Source of the DNA: Lachnospiraceae bacterium
GTDB lineage: Bacteria > Bacillota > Clostridia > Lachnospirales > Lachnospiraceae
Assembly (NCBI GenBank): GCA_017551665.1
Contig: JAFZLB010000030.1
Location: forward strand, 1-63,100
Direction of reading: 5' to 3'
DNA: 63,100 nt
Numbering within the stretch: position 1 is the stretch's first letter; each line of letters opens with the position of its first letter. The position numbers and the translations under genes are program-made. Below are positions 33,546-41,824 of this stretch, in pieces. The notes below the pieces were generated by a model. It searched no databases, was not told where the DNA came from, and saw nothing but the letters and a program-made list of their open reading frames with translations.

Positions 33546-34892
33546 TTACAGGCACATCGCCAGCGAACCGAAAGGATCCCAGGGCTTCAGGACTTCCGGT
33601 GCCGCGTCAAACTGCTTCGCCTGCACTTTGCTGAAGTATTTGCGGTTTAAGAGAATCTGATAGACATATTCCTCAAACCAGGCGTCGCTCATCAGATAAT
33701 AGCCTTCCTTGCCGCTGTCCTTGCCCCAGCTGTTTTCCACCTTCCAGTGTACGGGATTTCCCTTCGCGTCCAGATTGACACCGGTGATGGCCATGGCGTG
33801 GGTCATCATGGATTCGCCGTAGTCCAGACGCTCCGCCTTGCTCATGGGGAAGTCCGTGTCAAAGAGGAGATCAAAGCGGTAGGCATCCAGCGTCAGGAAA
33901 CCGCCTTTGCGGTCGGAAAACTGCCCCACATCGGAGCCGAACCAGACGGCCTGCCCGTCCTTTAACTGCGCGATCGTAAGCTTCTTGAGTTCCTCCATCG
34001 GAAGGTTCAGATACTTCACCGGGTATTTGCCGCCGCGCACATTGCCCAGATGCTTGACGGTATAGGTTTTGCCGTAGGCCTTGTCCGCGGTGGGCGCGTG
34101 AATGACGGTGACAAAGTCGTCCAGATTCCAGCCCACGTATTTTTTGAAAAATTCCTGCGGCGTGATGTCCTTCACGCGCTTGAACTTCTTGTCCTTATTG
34201 CGCACTTCCCAGGTGAAGACCTTCGGCGGCGTGCCGAGGCAGATGCAGAGGATGCGGTAAATCGTCTCCATCATTTCTTCCTTTGCCCTGCGCAGCTCCG
34301 TCAGCTTTTTGCCCTTGCCGTGCATGCCGCGCAGCGTACAGGCGTATTCCCGCAGCTTTTTGCAGAGGATGTCGTTCATCTCCGTGGAATCCGTACAGGC
34401 GGCGGTGTCCGGCATCACGTCCTGCGGCACGACGCCGTACTTGTCCACGAGGCAGCGGAACATGTCCCACTGTCCGCCGTCGCCGACCGGGTCCGAGAGC
34501 AGGAAGCGCACGACGCGGCTGTCCGTCTCCTCATCAAGGGTCTCGATGATGTTTTCCAGGAAATGATTGGACCGCTCCAGCTTGTCATAGAAGAAGGGAT
34601 ACGCCTGGGAGAGCTCCATGTTTTCGAGCTTGAATTTCTTCATGATCTCCAGGCGCATCAGATTTAAGGAAGCGAACATCCAGCAGCGGCCGGAATGCTT
34701 CTGGTCACAGACCTTGCCGCTCTCAATCTCCACGCTGAAGCCCGGAAGATTCACCGGATTGCTCTGCGGATTGCGCGCCGCCCCGGAGACGTTGTTTTTT
34801 GTGGCCGCGTTCATGGCAACCAGATGTGCCTTGTCCTTCCGGAATGCCTTTTCGAATGCCGCCAGATTGCGTGTGCCGATACTTTCGTTCAT
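33546..34892 (-). CDS. pepC: Aminopeptidase C (bleomycin hydrolase family, C1B)
   Basis: This 448-residue cytoplasmic cysteine aminopeptidase has the catalytic Cys in QKHSGRCWMFASLN, the His in MMTHAMAITGVNLD and the Asn in WKVENSWGKDSG. Length and layout match PepC/bleomycin hydrolase, which forms a hexameric barrel and trims N-terminal residues from peptides. The start at 34892 (MNESIGTRN) has a G-rich site (GGGGGAAAAGGG) upstream; the reading to 34916 lacks one. It lies between the dicarboxylate symporter and ygeX and may supply amino acids. The gap upstream contains a short GC hairpin (CGCCG/CGGCG) with a few Ts that could be a weak terminator. Confidence 0.92.
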   Translation of the reverse strand: MNESIGTRNLAAFEKAFRKDKAHLVAMNAATKNNVSGAARNPQSNPVNLPGFSVEIESGKVCDQKHSGRCWMFASLNLMRLEIMKKFKLENMELSQAYPFFYDKLERSNHFLENIIETLDEETDSRVVRFLLSDPVGDGGQWDMFRCLVDKYGVVPQDVMPDTAACTDSTEMNDILCKKLREYACTLRGMHGKGKKLTELRRAKEEMMETIYRILCICLGTPPKVFTWEVRNKDKKFKRVKDITPQEFFKKYVGWNLDDFVTVIHAPTADKAYGKTYTVKHLGNVRGGKYPVKYLNLPMEELKKLTIAQLKDGQAVWFGSDVGQFSDRKGGFLTLDAYRFDLLFDTDFPMSKAERLDYGESMMTHAMAITGVNLDAKGNPVHWKVENSWGKDSGKEGYYLMSDAWFEEYVYQILLNRKYFSKVQAKQFDAAPEVLKPWDPFGSLAMCL

Positions 34893-34996
34893 ACCCTTTT
34901 CCCCCGTTTGTTTCATGTCTGCTTCGCCGCGAAAACCATCCCGCGGCCGCCCCTCTATCTTACCACAAAAGTCGCCGTCACGCGCGGCGCTTTGCC

Positions 34997-36646
34997 CTAT
35001 TTTCTGTGAAATACCTCAAGATCCACCAGTTTCTCGCTGTTCGCCACCGTCAGCGTCACGGCCATGTCGCCCGTGGTGTTGGACATCGTGCGCAGCATAT
35101 CCAGCAGCGCGTCCACGCCCATGATGATGCCGATGGCCTCCACCGGCACGCCGATCTGGTTCAGCAACACACCGAGGCAGACGAGGGAAGCGCCGGGCAC
35201 ACCCGGGGTGCCCACAGAGAGCATGATGATGGTGATGACAATGGACAGCATGGAAGAGGCCGGCACTTCCACGCCGTACATCTTGGCGAGAAAGAGCGCG
35301 GAGATGGCCAGATGAATGCTGGTGCCGTCCATATTGACGGTGGCACCCAAGGGAATGGAAAAACTGAAAATCTTTTTGGAAATCCCGAGACTGTTCTCAC
35401 AAATGGCCATATTGGCCGGCATGGCGGCATTGGAGGAAGAAAGGGAAAAGGAAGTCAGCATCCCCGGCAGGTTCTTTTTGAAAAAGGTCAGGGGATTCAG
35501 CCTTCCGAGCAAAAGCACCAGCAGCCCGTAAAACACGATCATGCAGCCCACGGCGGCAAACTCCGTCACCGTCATGTGCAGCATGGCAAGCAGGGATTCG
35601 CTGCCGGTCTGCACCACCATCAGAAACACGGCGGAAAAGACCGCCAGGGGAATCAGCGAGGAAATCATGGCGGTGATCGCAAGGAAGAGGGAGTTGCAGG
35701 CCTCAAAGAAATCCTTCAGAATCTTCGCGTAATCCCCGATGAGTCCCACGGCCACGCCGCATAAGACGCCAAGGAAGATGATCTGCAGTGTGTTCGCCTC
35801 CACAAAGGGCTTCAGGAAATTGGAGGGCACGATGCCGATAATCGTCCCCAAAATGGAGGTATCCGCCTCCATGTTGACAGAAACCGCAGCCGTCTCCATC
35901 CCGGCCGCCATCCCGAACGTGCCGGGGGAAAGCAGCGTAAACATCCCGATGCCGACAAGAATCGCGATCAGCGTGGTAAAGAGATACATCCCCATGACCT
36001 TCGCGCCGATGCGCCCCAGTTCCGAAAGGTTCTTGAACTGCGAGATACAGGTGGCGATGGAGAAAAAGACCACCGGTCCCACAATGATCTTCAGCGCGTT
36101 GATGAACATCGTCTTGAACGGGGTAAAGACATAACCGCAGAGAATGTCATTGACATTTGCCGGCGCGGCCATCCGGAACAAGAATCCGACGAGTACCGCC
36201 AGCACCAGCGCCCCAAGGGTGTAGAACAGCGTCTTCTTTCCGCTCTTTCCCGCGGACACCAAAATCCGGTTGACGCCGTCTTTGTTCCGGTATTTCAGTT
36301 TGTCGCCGTAGGACTGCAAAATGACGGCGTGGATGGCGTCCTCCATGTCCTCGTCCCGGGTTTCCTCATCCAGAAAAGCGTTTCCCGCCGCGGAAAGCGC
36401 GTCAAACGCCTCTCCCTTCGCAGACAGTTCAATCCGCGGTGCGCCCAGTGCCTTCCTGACGCGCACGGTCATGGCCGCGTCCTCCGGCATGTGTTCCTTC
36501 AGCTGTATCATCATTTCCTCGGCCAGGAACATGGTCTGCACCTTCAGCGTCGGATCGACTTTGTACGCGGAAAGGCTCTCATCGCAGAACGCGACCGCCT
36601 TCGAAAAGAAATCCTCCGCATTTACCTGAAATGTCTGCTTTTTCAT
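34997..36646 (-). CDS. Dicarboxylate/amino-acid:cation symporter with an extra soluble N-terminal domain
   Basis: This 549-residue protein has a C-terminal ~410-residue DAACS (GltP-type) carrier: eight helices and two re-entrant loops, with the serine-rich loop SFSLSSSNAAMPANM, the NMDGTSIHLA motif and GVPGASLVCLGVLL. These carriers take up glutamate, aspartate or C4-dicarboxylates with Na+ or H+. The first ~135 residues are soluble and not part of the carrier. Their pattern (FLAEEMMIQLKEHM, then YRNKDGVNRILV) resembles a degenerate HATPase/RsbW fold without the glycine boxes. It may be a regulatory domain. The ribosome binding site AAGGAGAC is good. It lies between the cargo island and pepC. 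Confidence 0.88.
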   Translation of the reverse strand: MKKQTFQVNAEDFFSKAVAFCDESLSAYKVDPTLKVQTMFLAEEMMIQLKEHMPEDAAMTVRVRKALGAPRIELSAKGEAFDALSAAGNAFLDEETRDEDMEDAIHAVILQSYGDKLKYRNKDGVNRILVSAGKSGKKTLFYTLGALVLAVLVGFLFRMAAPANVNDILCGYVFTPFKTMFINALKIIVGPVVFFSIATCISQFKNLSELGRIGAKVMGMYLFTTLIAILVGIGMFTLLSPGTFGMAAGMETAAVSVNMEADTSILGTIIGIVPSNFLKPFVEANTLQIIFLGVLCGVAVGLIGDYAKILKDFFEACNSLFLAITAMISSLIPLAVFSAVFLMVVQTGSESLLAMLHMTVTEFAAVGCMIVFYGLLVLLLGRLNPLTFFKKNLPGMLTSFSLSSSNAAMPANMAICENSLGISKKIFSFSIPLGATVNMDGTSIHLAISALFLAKMYGVEVPASSMLSIVITIIMLSVGTPGVPGASLVCLGVLLNQIGVPVEAIGIIMGVDALLDMLRTMSNTTGDMAVTLTVANSEKLVDLEVFHRK

Positions 36647-36678
36647 ATCCGTCTCCTTCTCTTAACCTCTCCCGGTAA

Positions 36679-39594
36679 TCAAGGCGTTTCACCCGCGTTC
36701 GCGCCCTCCCCGCCGTCCGCCAGGTACTGCCATGAAACGTAAGTATTATCCTCGGCATGAAGCATAACCTCCTTTTCCCGCGCACGGGCGCGCATACTCT
36801 GTTTCATCTGCTCCATCTCCTGCGGCTTCTTCGTATCCACCAAAACAATCTTCGCCGGATCGTCGTCGGGCTTTGCCGTGCGTTCACGAAGTTCCTTCTT
36901 CACGTATTCCAAACGTTCTTTCAATGCTTTGATTTCATCATCCGAGCGCAGCGCCAGCTGTGACATTTCTGCCGCCTCCGGTGTCAGATTCAGGATTCTT
37001 TCGACAAAATCGGCGGGGAGATGGGTGACCGGTTCACCCTTGGCGGAAAACGTTTTCATTCTGCTGATGAACCCTCTGTTCATGAGCTGTTCCGCCGTAA
37101 TGTTTCCGAAGGACAGGTCATTATCAATCCCTGTCACGGAAGTAACGCGGAACACACCGTTCCTCTTCAGCGTCTGCACATGATAATTGCCTTTATGCCG
37201 GTCCACCTGTCCGCAGATCATGTCAAACACCCGCATGGTATTCAACTGGATCAGCGCTTCCGGCGTGTATTCAATGCGGGCACCCTGTTTTTGCGCCTCC
37301 TCCTCCAGCGAATCAAAGGACTGTCCTCCGGCATCCTGCATGGAATTCGCACGTATGGCCTCTCCGTCCCGGCGGTTGATAAGGATTGTTTTGGATTCGG
37401 CCACCAGCCCGGAAACCCCCAACGCCTTTGCCATGATACTGGTGGATACATTTCTGTTCGAAATGATACTGTCAGGAGCGATCACCCCGAGACCCGTCGC
37501 GTTTTCATACTCATTTGCCTTTTTCACAAAAAAGGACATCATGCGAAAAAACGTCTTCATATTCTCTTCGTCACGGAGAATAAACCCCATGACACTGCCT
37601 GTCAGCCTGCCCAGTTCAAGCTCCGACTCACGCAGGAAACGTCTGAGTGCCTCCGGATTCTTCTCAAGTTTACCGGCATCCTTCTCCATCCCCAGTTGCC
37701 TTATCTGAAACCCCCTGTAAAAAATATCATTATTCCCCGGGGTATCATTCGTCAGAATCTCTTTGATAAATCTGATTGCTTTCTGGTCGCCGTTCAGGTG
37801 GTCTTCCAGTCTTTTCAGAAACTCTTCCGTGCCCGGCACCGTCAACTGACAGGCCTCCCAGGCCGCCGCACTGTTTTCTACACCATTAATCAACCGTTCT
37901 TCCGCCTTGATAAATTCCGTTTTTCCCCTGACAGTACGCCTGTAAAGTACGGATGCCCCTGCGCCGATCATCTTGACGTTTTTGTCTTCCGCACTCAGTT
38001 GCTCCGCACGGACGCGCCACAGCACATCCGTCCAGGGCATGCCTTCCTCCCGTTCATCCCGGAAGCCCTCGGCATTCGGTCTCAGCAGTTCGAGCTCTTT
38101 TTCATAGTCCTCAAGAAGTTTCTTTGCCGCATTGAGGCGCTCACGCCCGCTGATGGTTTTGCGCCCGCCTCCCTTTGCTTCAATGCCTGCAATGTAGGTT
38201 TTACAGGCCTTGATGGCTTTCCGGTAGTGTTCTTCCATCCTGTCGATCGCCGCGTCAAAATCTTCGTCCTTCTGCGGAATTTCAGCGGTCAGCTCCCCGC
38301 GCAAATCCTTCAGCGCCGACTTCAGTTCCTTCATCTCCTGACTGTCTTCGCCGGAAACGCCAAAGGTCAGCTTTTTGCTTTCGATCAGTTTGCTCTCCGT
38401 TTTTCTCGTCTTCTCATGCTGTTTTTTTGACTCTGTCTTTTCCAGCATCTTCTTGCCCCGGCTGTGTTTTTCCACTTCTTTCGTCAGCCGGCGGATGTCT
38501 TCCCCGTCGCCGAGCAGTCTGCGGACTTGTGCCATGTCCGTCAGATTGCCGCAAAGTTGATCGCAAAGATTGATCAGGGCAACTTTGTCGTCTTCCTCCG
38601 TGCTCTGCTGCAGGGCACGCATTTTCTCTTCCAGCTGGCCCAGAAGCTGAACGCGCTCATCCACCCCCATGTCCTGCTGTATACGGTAAAGATGACCGGA
38701 AAGCAGGGTCTTTGCAGACATCACCTGTGTATTCTTCTTTTCCTCCGCTTCCTCCGGTGTTGCATCCGTGGATACTTCATACATCGCCGCGCTCATGATA
38801 CGCTGGTTGCACAGTTCCTCCACCTCCCGGAAAAACGCACTGTCTTTCCCGTCAAAAACCCCGGGCATCGTTCCGTTTTTGCTGTTCATTCCGACCCGGA
38901 CTGCCGCCCGAAGCAGAGGATTCGTCAGATGTTTGACACCTCCGGCCTTCACGATGGCATCCACAAAGGACTGCGGTGTCAGTGTCTTCCCCTGCGGCAC
39001 ATCCACGGCAAGGCCGCTGATGTAGCGTTTCGCACAGATATTCTGCAGTACCGGATCCAGATACTGCGCCTGCTCAAAATCACCGTTCGTGACATTCAGC
39101 ATCAGTTTCGCCTGTGTCAGGGGTTTGCCGTCTTCCTCTACGGATACTTTTTTATTCAGCACCTTTTTCTGGAATCTTTCGTCCTTTAAAATGCTTTCTT
39201 CCACAAATCCGCTGTTGTTTCCCGCACGCATTCGCGCAAGATCTTCACTCATCATACCTGCGTTTTTATTGATCCTTTGCCACCGTTTCCGCTCGCTGAA
39301 AGAAAGCGAACGTTCCCACGATTCGGCTTCCGCGGGCTTCAGTTCCTGTTCCGTTATCGCTATCCTGCTCCGGTCAAGGCTGACATTCACATCCGTAAAC
39401 CTGCGTTCCAGAAGCGACATTTCCTCCGTCGTGAGGTCCATCTGTGCACTGCGCACAAGAAAGTCCGTCTCATCCTGGCCGCGCAGCATCCTTTCTTCCA
39501 CCGCCCTCTGCGCGTCTGTCTGTTTCCCGCGCAGTTCCTCCGCTCCGGTGTGAATGACGCTATGCTGTTGTTTTTTCTTTTCTTTCTGCGGCAT
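36679..39594 (-). CDS. Giant helical protein with a PI3/4-kinase-like C-terminal domain (giant 3)
   Basis: This 971-residue protein belongs to no family I can name with certainty. Residues 1-~365 form a helical scaffold shared with the protein at 41821 (for example LDPVLQNICAKRY versus LDPVLRNICAQRY). Residues ~370-530 are charged coiled coil. Residues ~540-870 look like an atypical kinase: a glycine-rich strand with a candidate ATP lysine (GAGASVLYRR, FIKAEER), the segment NRNVSTSIMAKALGV, a catalytic loop DRHKGN (Asp ~798, Asn ~803) and a metal motif GIDNDLSFG (~822-830). That order is typical of PI3/4-kinase, HipA and related bacterial effector kinases. There is no signal peptide. AAGGAG precedes the ATG. 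It is the last gene of the cargo island. Confidence 0.82.
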   Translation of the reverse strand: MPQKEKKKQQHSVIHTGAEELRGKQTDAQRAVEERMLRGQDETDFLVRSAQMDLTTEEMSLLERRFTDVNVSLDRSRIAITEQELKPAEAESWERSLSFSERKRWQRINKNAGMMSEDLARMRAGNNSGFVEESILKDERFQKKVLNKKVSVEEDGKPLTQAKLMLNVTNGDFEQAQYLDPVLQNICAKRYISGLAVDVPQGKTLTPQSFVDAIVKAGGVKHLTNPLLRAAVRVGMNSKNGTMPGVFDGKDSAFFREVEELCNQRIMSAAMYEVSTDATPEEAEEKKNTQVMSAKTLLSGHLYRIQQDMGVDERVQLLGQLEEKMRALQQSTEEDDKVALINLCDQLCGNLTDMAQVRRLLGDGEDIRRLTKEVEKHSRGKKMLEKTESKKQHEKTRKTESKLIESKKLTFGVSGEDSQEMKELKSALKDLRGELTAEIPQKDEDFDAAIDRMEEHYRKAIKACKTYIAGIEAKGGGRKTISGRERLNAAKKLLEDYEKELELLRPNAEGFRDEREEGMPWTDVLWRVRAEQLSAEDKNVKMIGAGASVLYRRTVRGKTEFIKAEERLINGVENSAAAWEACQLTVPGTEEFLKRLEDHLNGDQKAIRFIKEILTNDTPGNNDIFYRGFQIRQLGMEKDAGKLEKNPEALRRFLRESELELGRLTGSVMGFILRDEENMKTFFRMMSFFVKKANEYENATGLGVIAPDSIISNRNVSTSIMAKALGVSGLVAESKTILINRRDGEAIRANSMQDAGGQSFDSLEEEAQKQGARIEYTPEALIQLNTMRVFDMICGQVDRHKGNYHVQTLKRNGVFRVTSVTGIDNDLSFGNITAEQLMNRGFISRMKTFSAKGEPVTHLPADFVERILNLTPEAAEMSQLALRSDDEIKALKERLEYVKKELRERTAKPDDDPAKIVLVDTKKPQEMEQMKQSMRARAREKEVMLHAEDNTYVSWQYLADGGEGANAGETP

Positions 39595-39609
39595 AAGGTT
39601 CTGTCTCCT

Positions 39610-40452
39610 TTACGCAAAACCGCCATACAGGGGTAAAACCGCCCGATAGCCTGTTTCCGTTTTCTTCAGTCCGTCTCCGAACAGCTTTTCCGTCAGTTTT
39701 TTTGACTCCCCGTTCAGAACAGGAATGATCAGTTTCGTCTCATCCGTGTAATCCTTTGACAAAGCAAGTGCGTACCGCATCAGATAAAGAATCTCGGCGG
39801 GATTCTTCTGTGAGGTTCTTGCCCACTGGATCAAAAGCGCGTCCTCTTCCTTCACGAAGACCAGACAGCTGCTCATCGCACCGTCTCTGATCATCACACA
39901 GGAAAGCTTCTCCTCAATCCGTCCGCTGTCCATGAGCGGCTTTAAGTCCATCTCCTCGTCATACAGCATTTTTTTCTGCCTTGTCGTCAGTTTTCCGTAA
40001 GGCGTCACACCGGCTTCTTTTCCGTCGCCCGTCAGCCTTTTCTGCTTTCTGGTCTCTCCGAAGTCTGTCATATAGCAGCACATGTCCGTTTCTTCAATTC
40101 GGAATCTGAGACTTTCCAGCAGTCCGCAGAGCGCGTTTTCTTCTCCCGGCCGCCTTGTTGTTTCACAGATGACGCGGTATATTTTCCCCGTCCCGGAAAA
40201 AATATCCGCTGCCTTCGTCAGAAGTTCCGTTGCAAAGCCCTTTCTGCGGCAGACTTCCGCGATTGCAAGGGATAAAAGCCTTGCCGCACCCTCCCCGTCC
40301 GGCCGCATCACCAGCGCGCCGACCGGCGTATCCTTCTCCACCAGCCCCAGACCGAGCGTGGCGTCATCCGCGAGAAAAGGATAGGCATCCGTACGGATCA
40401 GGGCGCGGAAAGCCCTCGCGTTTTCCGCTGTAATCTGTGTCAGCTCCGGCAA
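39610..40452 (-). CDS. GNAT-family acyltransferase-like protein (copy 3)
   Basis: This 281-residue protein has an N-terminal GNAT fold: LLSLAIAEVCRRKGFATELL carries the acetyl-CoA motif A (RRKGFA). The second half is a diverged repeat ending AVLPLYGG. It closely resembles the gene at 40988 along its full length. It starts at TTG 40452, eight bases after AGAGGA, and the protein opens with PELTQITAENA, matching MLELTQIT in the paralogue. It lies 15 bases upstream of the kinase-like giant protein. In this island GNAT-like genes repeatedly neighbour giant or DUF4157 genes, suggesting acylation of those proteins, toxin activation or immunity. None of this is shown. Confidence 0.8.
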   Translation of the reverse strand: MPELTQITAENARAFRALIRTDAYPFLADDATLGLGLVEKDTPVGALVMRPDGEGAARLLSLAIAEVCRRKGFATELLTKAADIFSGTGKIYRVICETTRRPGEENALCGLLESLRFRIEETDMCCYMTDFGETRKQKRLTGDGKEAGVTPYGKLTTRQKKMLYDEEMDLKPLMDSGRIEEKLSCVMIRDGAMSSCLVFVKEEDALLIQWARTSQKNPAEILYLMRYALALSKDYTDETKLIIPVLNGESKKLTEKLFGDGLKKTETGYRAVLPLYGGFA

Positions 40453-40508
40453 AACGATGTTCCTCTAAATACACCAATGCTTTTTGTGATCTTACCCTTC
40501 ATCGCACC

Positions 40509-40886
40509 TCAGCTCCCCGTCACCCGTTTCACCGCTTCCGCCAGCTGCGATGCCGTACAGGATTTGTACAGAATCTCACGTGTGATGCCAAAGCCCTGCA
40601 CCGCTGCCTCATAGGCAGGTGAGAGCTTCGACGTAAAAATGATCGTCGGCGTGCGGTCTTTTCTGCCGTACATGGAGGCAATGACATCCAGTCCGTCCTT
40701 CTCCGGCATATAAAAGTCCAGCACAACCCCGTCAAAGGATTGCTCTTTCAGGATTTCGATTGCCTCTGCGCCGCCGGAAGCACAGACCACCTCACAGCCC
40801 TGCGCCGACAGCACTTCACTGACAAATCCCAGCGTGGTCTCATCGTCATCCACTGCAAGAATGCGTTTTTTTGTGTTATCCTCCAT
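40509..40886 (-). CDS. Single-domain response regulator (CheY-like)
   Basis: This 125-residue stand-alone receiver has the acidic pocket DDDE, the phospho-acceptor Asp in VVLDFYMPEKDG and the Lys in FTSKLS. There is no output domain. I start at ATG 40886 (MEDNTKKRILAVDDDE) with GGGAGAA just upstream; the longer reading to 40964 would prepend a basic, unlikely extension. It lies between two GNAT-like genes of the cargo island, with no kinase beside it. Possible inputs are the hybrid kinases at 10-21 kb. It may act by binding a partner such as one of the ATPases. Confidence 0.87.
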   Translation of the reverse strand: MEDNTKKRILAVDDDETTLGFVSEVLSAQGCEVVCASGGAEAIEILKEQSFDGVVLDFYMPEKDGLDVIASMYGRKDRTPTIIFTSKLSPAYEAAVQGFGITREILYKSCTASQLAEAVKRVTGS

Positions 40887-40987
40887 CCATTCTCCCTGCT
40901 TTTGCTTTTGTTTTATCCATCCGTATCCCCGTCGTTCCAAACGGGATGTTTCCGTGGGCGACAACCCGGTTCTTCTGCTCAGGCACC

Positions 40988-41824
40988 TTAGCGCAGGGGC
41001 AGTACCGCCCGGTAACCGGCTTCCGCTTTCTTCAGTTCCTTCCCGAAGAGCTTTTCCGTCAGACGCTTTGATTCCCCGTTCAGTACGGGAATGTACAGGA
41101 GTTCCTCATCCGTATATGCCTTCGAATGGGCGATGGCATAGCGGATCAGATGCACCAGCGCGGAGGGGTTTTTGGGCGAAGTTCTCGCCCACTGCACCGT
41201 CAGTTCTTCCTCTTCCCTGGCAAAGATCAGGCAGCTGTCGATGGCGTTGTCGGAAAAGGTCACACAGGAAAGATTCTCCTCGATGCAGCCTGCGTCCATC
41301 AGCGGTTTCAAATCCATTTCCTCCTCATACAGGAGCTTCCTCTGCTTTTGCGTCATGTTTTCATAGGATACCGCTTCGGCCTCTTCGCCCTTACTCTGCA
41401 ACAGCTTCTGTTTTCTGATCTCTCCGAAGCTTGTCACAAAGCATCCGCTGTCCGTTTCCTCGATGTCAAATTCCAGATAGTTCAACAGGCCGTACAGCCC
41501 GTTCTTCTCTCCAGGCTGCCTTGTTGTTTCACAGGTGATACGGTAGATTTCACCCGTCTCGTCATAAATATCCGCGGCAATCGCCAGAAGTTCCGTCGCA
41601 AAGCCCTTTCTTCGGTATGGTTCCGCGATCGCGACGGATAAGAGGTTTGCGGCGCCCTCCCCGTCCGGACGCATCACCAGTGCGCCGATGGGCATATCCT
41701 TGTCCACCAGCCCCAGCCCGAGGGTGGCCTCATCCGCAAGAAAGGGATAGGCATCCGTGCGGATCAGTGCACGGAAGGCTTTCGCGTTTTCCGTTGTGAT
41801 CTGTGTCAGTTCCAGCATCGTCAT
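40988..41824 (-). CDS. GNAT-family acyltransferase-like protein (copy 2)
   Basis: This 278-residue paralogue of the protein at 39610 has motif A in LLSVAIAEPYRRKGFATELL and the same two-part layout, ending GYRAVLPLR. The ATG at 41824 overlaps the stop of the giant gene upstream (ATGA), so the two proteins are probably made together and may interact. A second ATG six bases downstream is possible. Family membership rests on the GNAT core; the acyl donor and target are unknown. Confidence 0.82.
   Translation of the reverse strand: MTMLELTQITTENAKAFRALIRTDAYPFLADEATLGLGLVDKDMPIGALVMRPDGEGAANLLSVAIAEPYRRKGFATELLAIAADIYDETGEIYRITCETTRQPGEKNGLYGLLNYLEFDIEETDSGCFVTSFGEIRKQKLLQSKGEEAEAVSYENMTQKQRKLLYEEEMDLKPLMDAGCIEENLSCVTFSDNAIDSCLIFAREEEELTVQWARTSPKNPSALVHLIRYAIAHSKAYTDEELLYIPVLNGESKRLTEKLFGKELKKAEAGYRAVLPLR

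Noticed and set aside
34893-34996. Terminator and promoter between the symporter and pepC
   Set aside because: There is a short CGCCG/CGGCG hairpin with a few Ts and a TAAGAT box, but stem length and spacing are too poor to list as features.
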